Shown here in pieces: positions 5,783 to 6,245 of a DNA stretch of 6,245 nucleotides (positions within the stretch are counted from its first letter, which is position 1; each line of letters begins with the position of its first letter). The stretch is from Dehalococcoidales bacterium. Its GTDB lineage: Bacteria > Chloroflexota > Dehalococcoidia > Dehalococcoidales > UBA5760. The stretch lies in assembly GCA_028717305.1 (NCBI GenBank), contig JAQUOC010000079.1, positions 1 through 6,245 on the forward strand, read 5' to 3'. Both the position numbers and the translations under genes were made by a program. The notes under the pieces were generated by a model, which saw only the letters and a list, made by a program, of their open reading frames with translations, was not told the origin of the DNA and made no database searches.

Positions 5783-6245
5783 CTAGCGGACTCGTTGCCT
5801 TCTTCGCCGGAGCAGGGAGGTTAGCAAGAGAATCCCTAAGACGATGAGGAAGAGGGGAGGGCGGAATGAGGAAGAGGGAGCCTCAGTAACAGGGGCGACC
5901 GCGGTTGACGGTACAGCCGGTTCCTGCGAGTAGACCTCCTCTTCGCCTATTTCGTAGGCGGCTACGCCGGTGCCGGTGAATTCCTTGGGCACCCAGCCCA
6001 GGGGGTTGTTCTTTCCGGTCGCCTCTGCCCAGAGCCACCCTGCTTCGCCGTCCAGTTCGAAAACTGCGGTTGCCTTTTTATAATCGGGCAGGTAGACCAG
6101 GGCGGCGGTATGCCCCTCACCGAGGGCTATTGCCGATCGTAGACCGGCCCCACGGTACATCACAGCTAACAGCACGGCACTGTCCTCGCAGTCGCCGTAA
6201 GCAATCCCGTACTGGTCGATGGTAATGGCGATCTCATCGGCGTTC
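5783..6245 (-). CDS. Membrane-anchored transglutaminase-like protein, C-terminal part (start outside window)
   Basis: The frame is open to the right edge of the window (first full codon ends at 6244); the GTG at 6173-6175 is internal, since the catalytic region lies upstream of it. The visible 153 residues contain Y16-G-D-C19-E-D-S-A, a typical transglutaminase-like cysteine motif, and the histidine motif G42-E-G-H45-T-A-A-L-V. A W72-A-E-A-T segment stands where the third residue (Asp in classical enzymes) is expected. After a Pro/Ser/Thr/Val-rich linker (about 106-128) there is one hydrophobic segment (P130 to L145) and an Arg-rich tail, which indicates a C-terminal membrane anchor with the tail in the cytoplasm and the catalytic domain outside. 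The family includes peptidases, protein cross-linkers and amidases, so the reaction cannot be named. It converges on the cNMP-ALDH gene and need not be related to the partner switch. Confidence 0.8.
   Translation of the reverse strand, partial: NADEIAITIDQYGIAYGDCEDSAVLLAVMYRGAGLRSAIALGEGHTAALVYLPDYKKATAVFELDGEAGWLWAEATGKNNPLGWVPKEFTGTGVAAYEIGEEEVYSQEPAVPSTAVAPVTEAPSSSFRPPLFLIVLGILLLTSLLRRRRQRVR

Overview
The window is bacterial chromosomal DNA with densely packed genes. Moderate-to-high GC, strong Shine-Dalgarno sites, a lipoprotein with a classical lipobox, and anaerobe-type metabolism (a CoA-acylating aldehyde dehydrogenase of the AdhE/PduP class) are seen. A repeat-rich exported protein next to a chagasin-type lipoprotein and a C-terminally anchored transglutaminase-like protein would fit an uncultured anaerobic Chloroflexota (Dehalococcoidia-like) genome. 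That assignment is inference from gene style only; no rRNA or marker gene is present.

Layout. Bases 1-906 (+) hold the 3' end of a large exported protein made of about 86-92-residue tandem beta-type repeats; its start lies outside the window. Bases 962-1378 (+) encode a small lipoprotein of the chagasin (MEROPS I42) cysteine-protease-inhibitor family. Two rho-independent terminators (1408-1451 and 1461-1479) close this part. A candidate sigma70-like promoter (1500-1528) then opens a four-gene cluster on the + strand: a membrane PP2C/SpoIIE phosphatase with a 5TMR-LYT sensor (1593-2960), a STAS anti-sigma-factor antagonist (3071-3415), an RsbW-like HATPase serine kinase (3453-3884), and a fusion of a cyclic-nucleotide-binding domain to a CoA-acylating aldehyde dehydrogenase (3907-5667). 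A second promoter with a perfect TATAAT box (2996-3025) precedes the STAS gene. On the - strand, converging on the cluster, is the C-terminal part of a membrane-anchored transglutaminase-like protein (5783-6245, cut by the window edge).

How the genes may work together. Phosphatase, STAS protein and kinase are the three parts of an RsbU/RsbV/RsbW-type partner switch: the kinase phosphorylates the STAS serine, the phosphatase removes the phosphate on a membrane signal, and the phosphorylation state decides whether the kinase holds the STAS protein or another client. No sigma factor is encoded here. The gene that follows 22 bases after the kinase is instead the cNMP-ALDH fusion, in which the dehydrogenase occupies the position of the DNA-binding domain in CRP-type regulators. 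The cluster therefore looks like a signalling module attached to a second-messenger-gated metabolic enzyme. This is the most unusual content of the window; the functional link between switch and enzyme is inferred from gene order.
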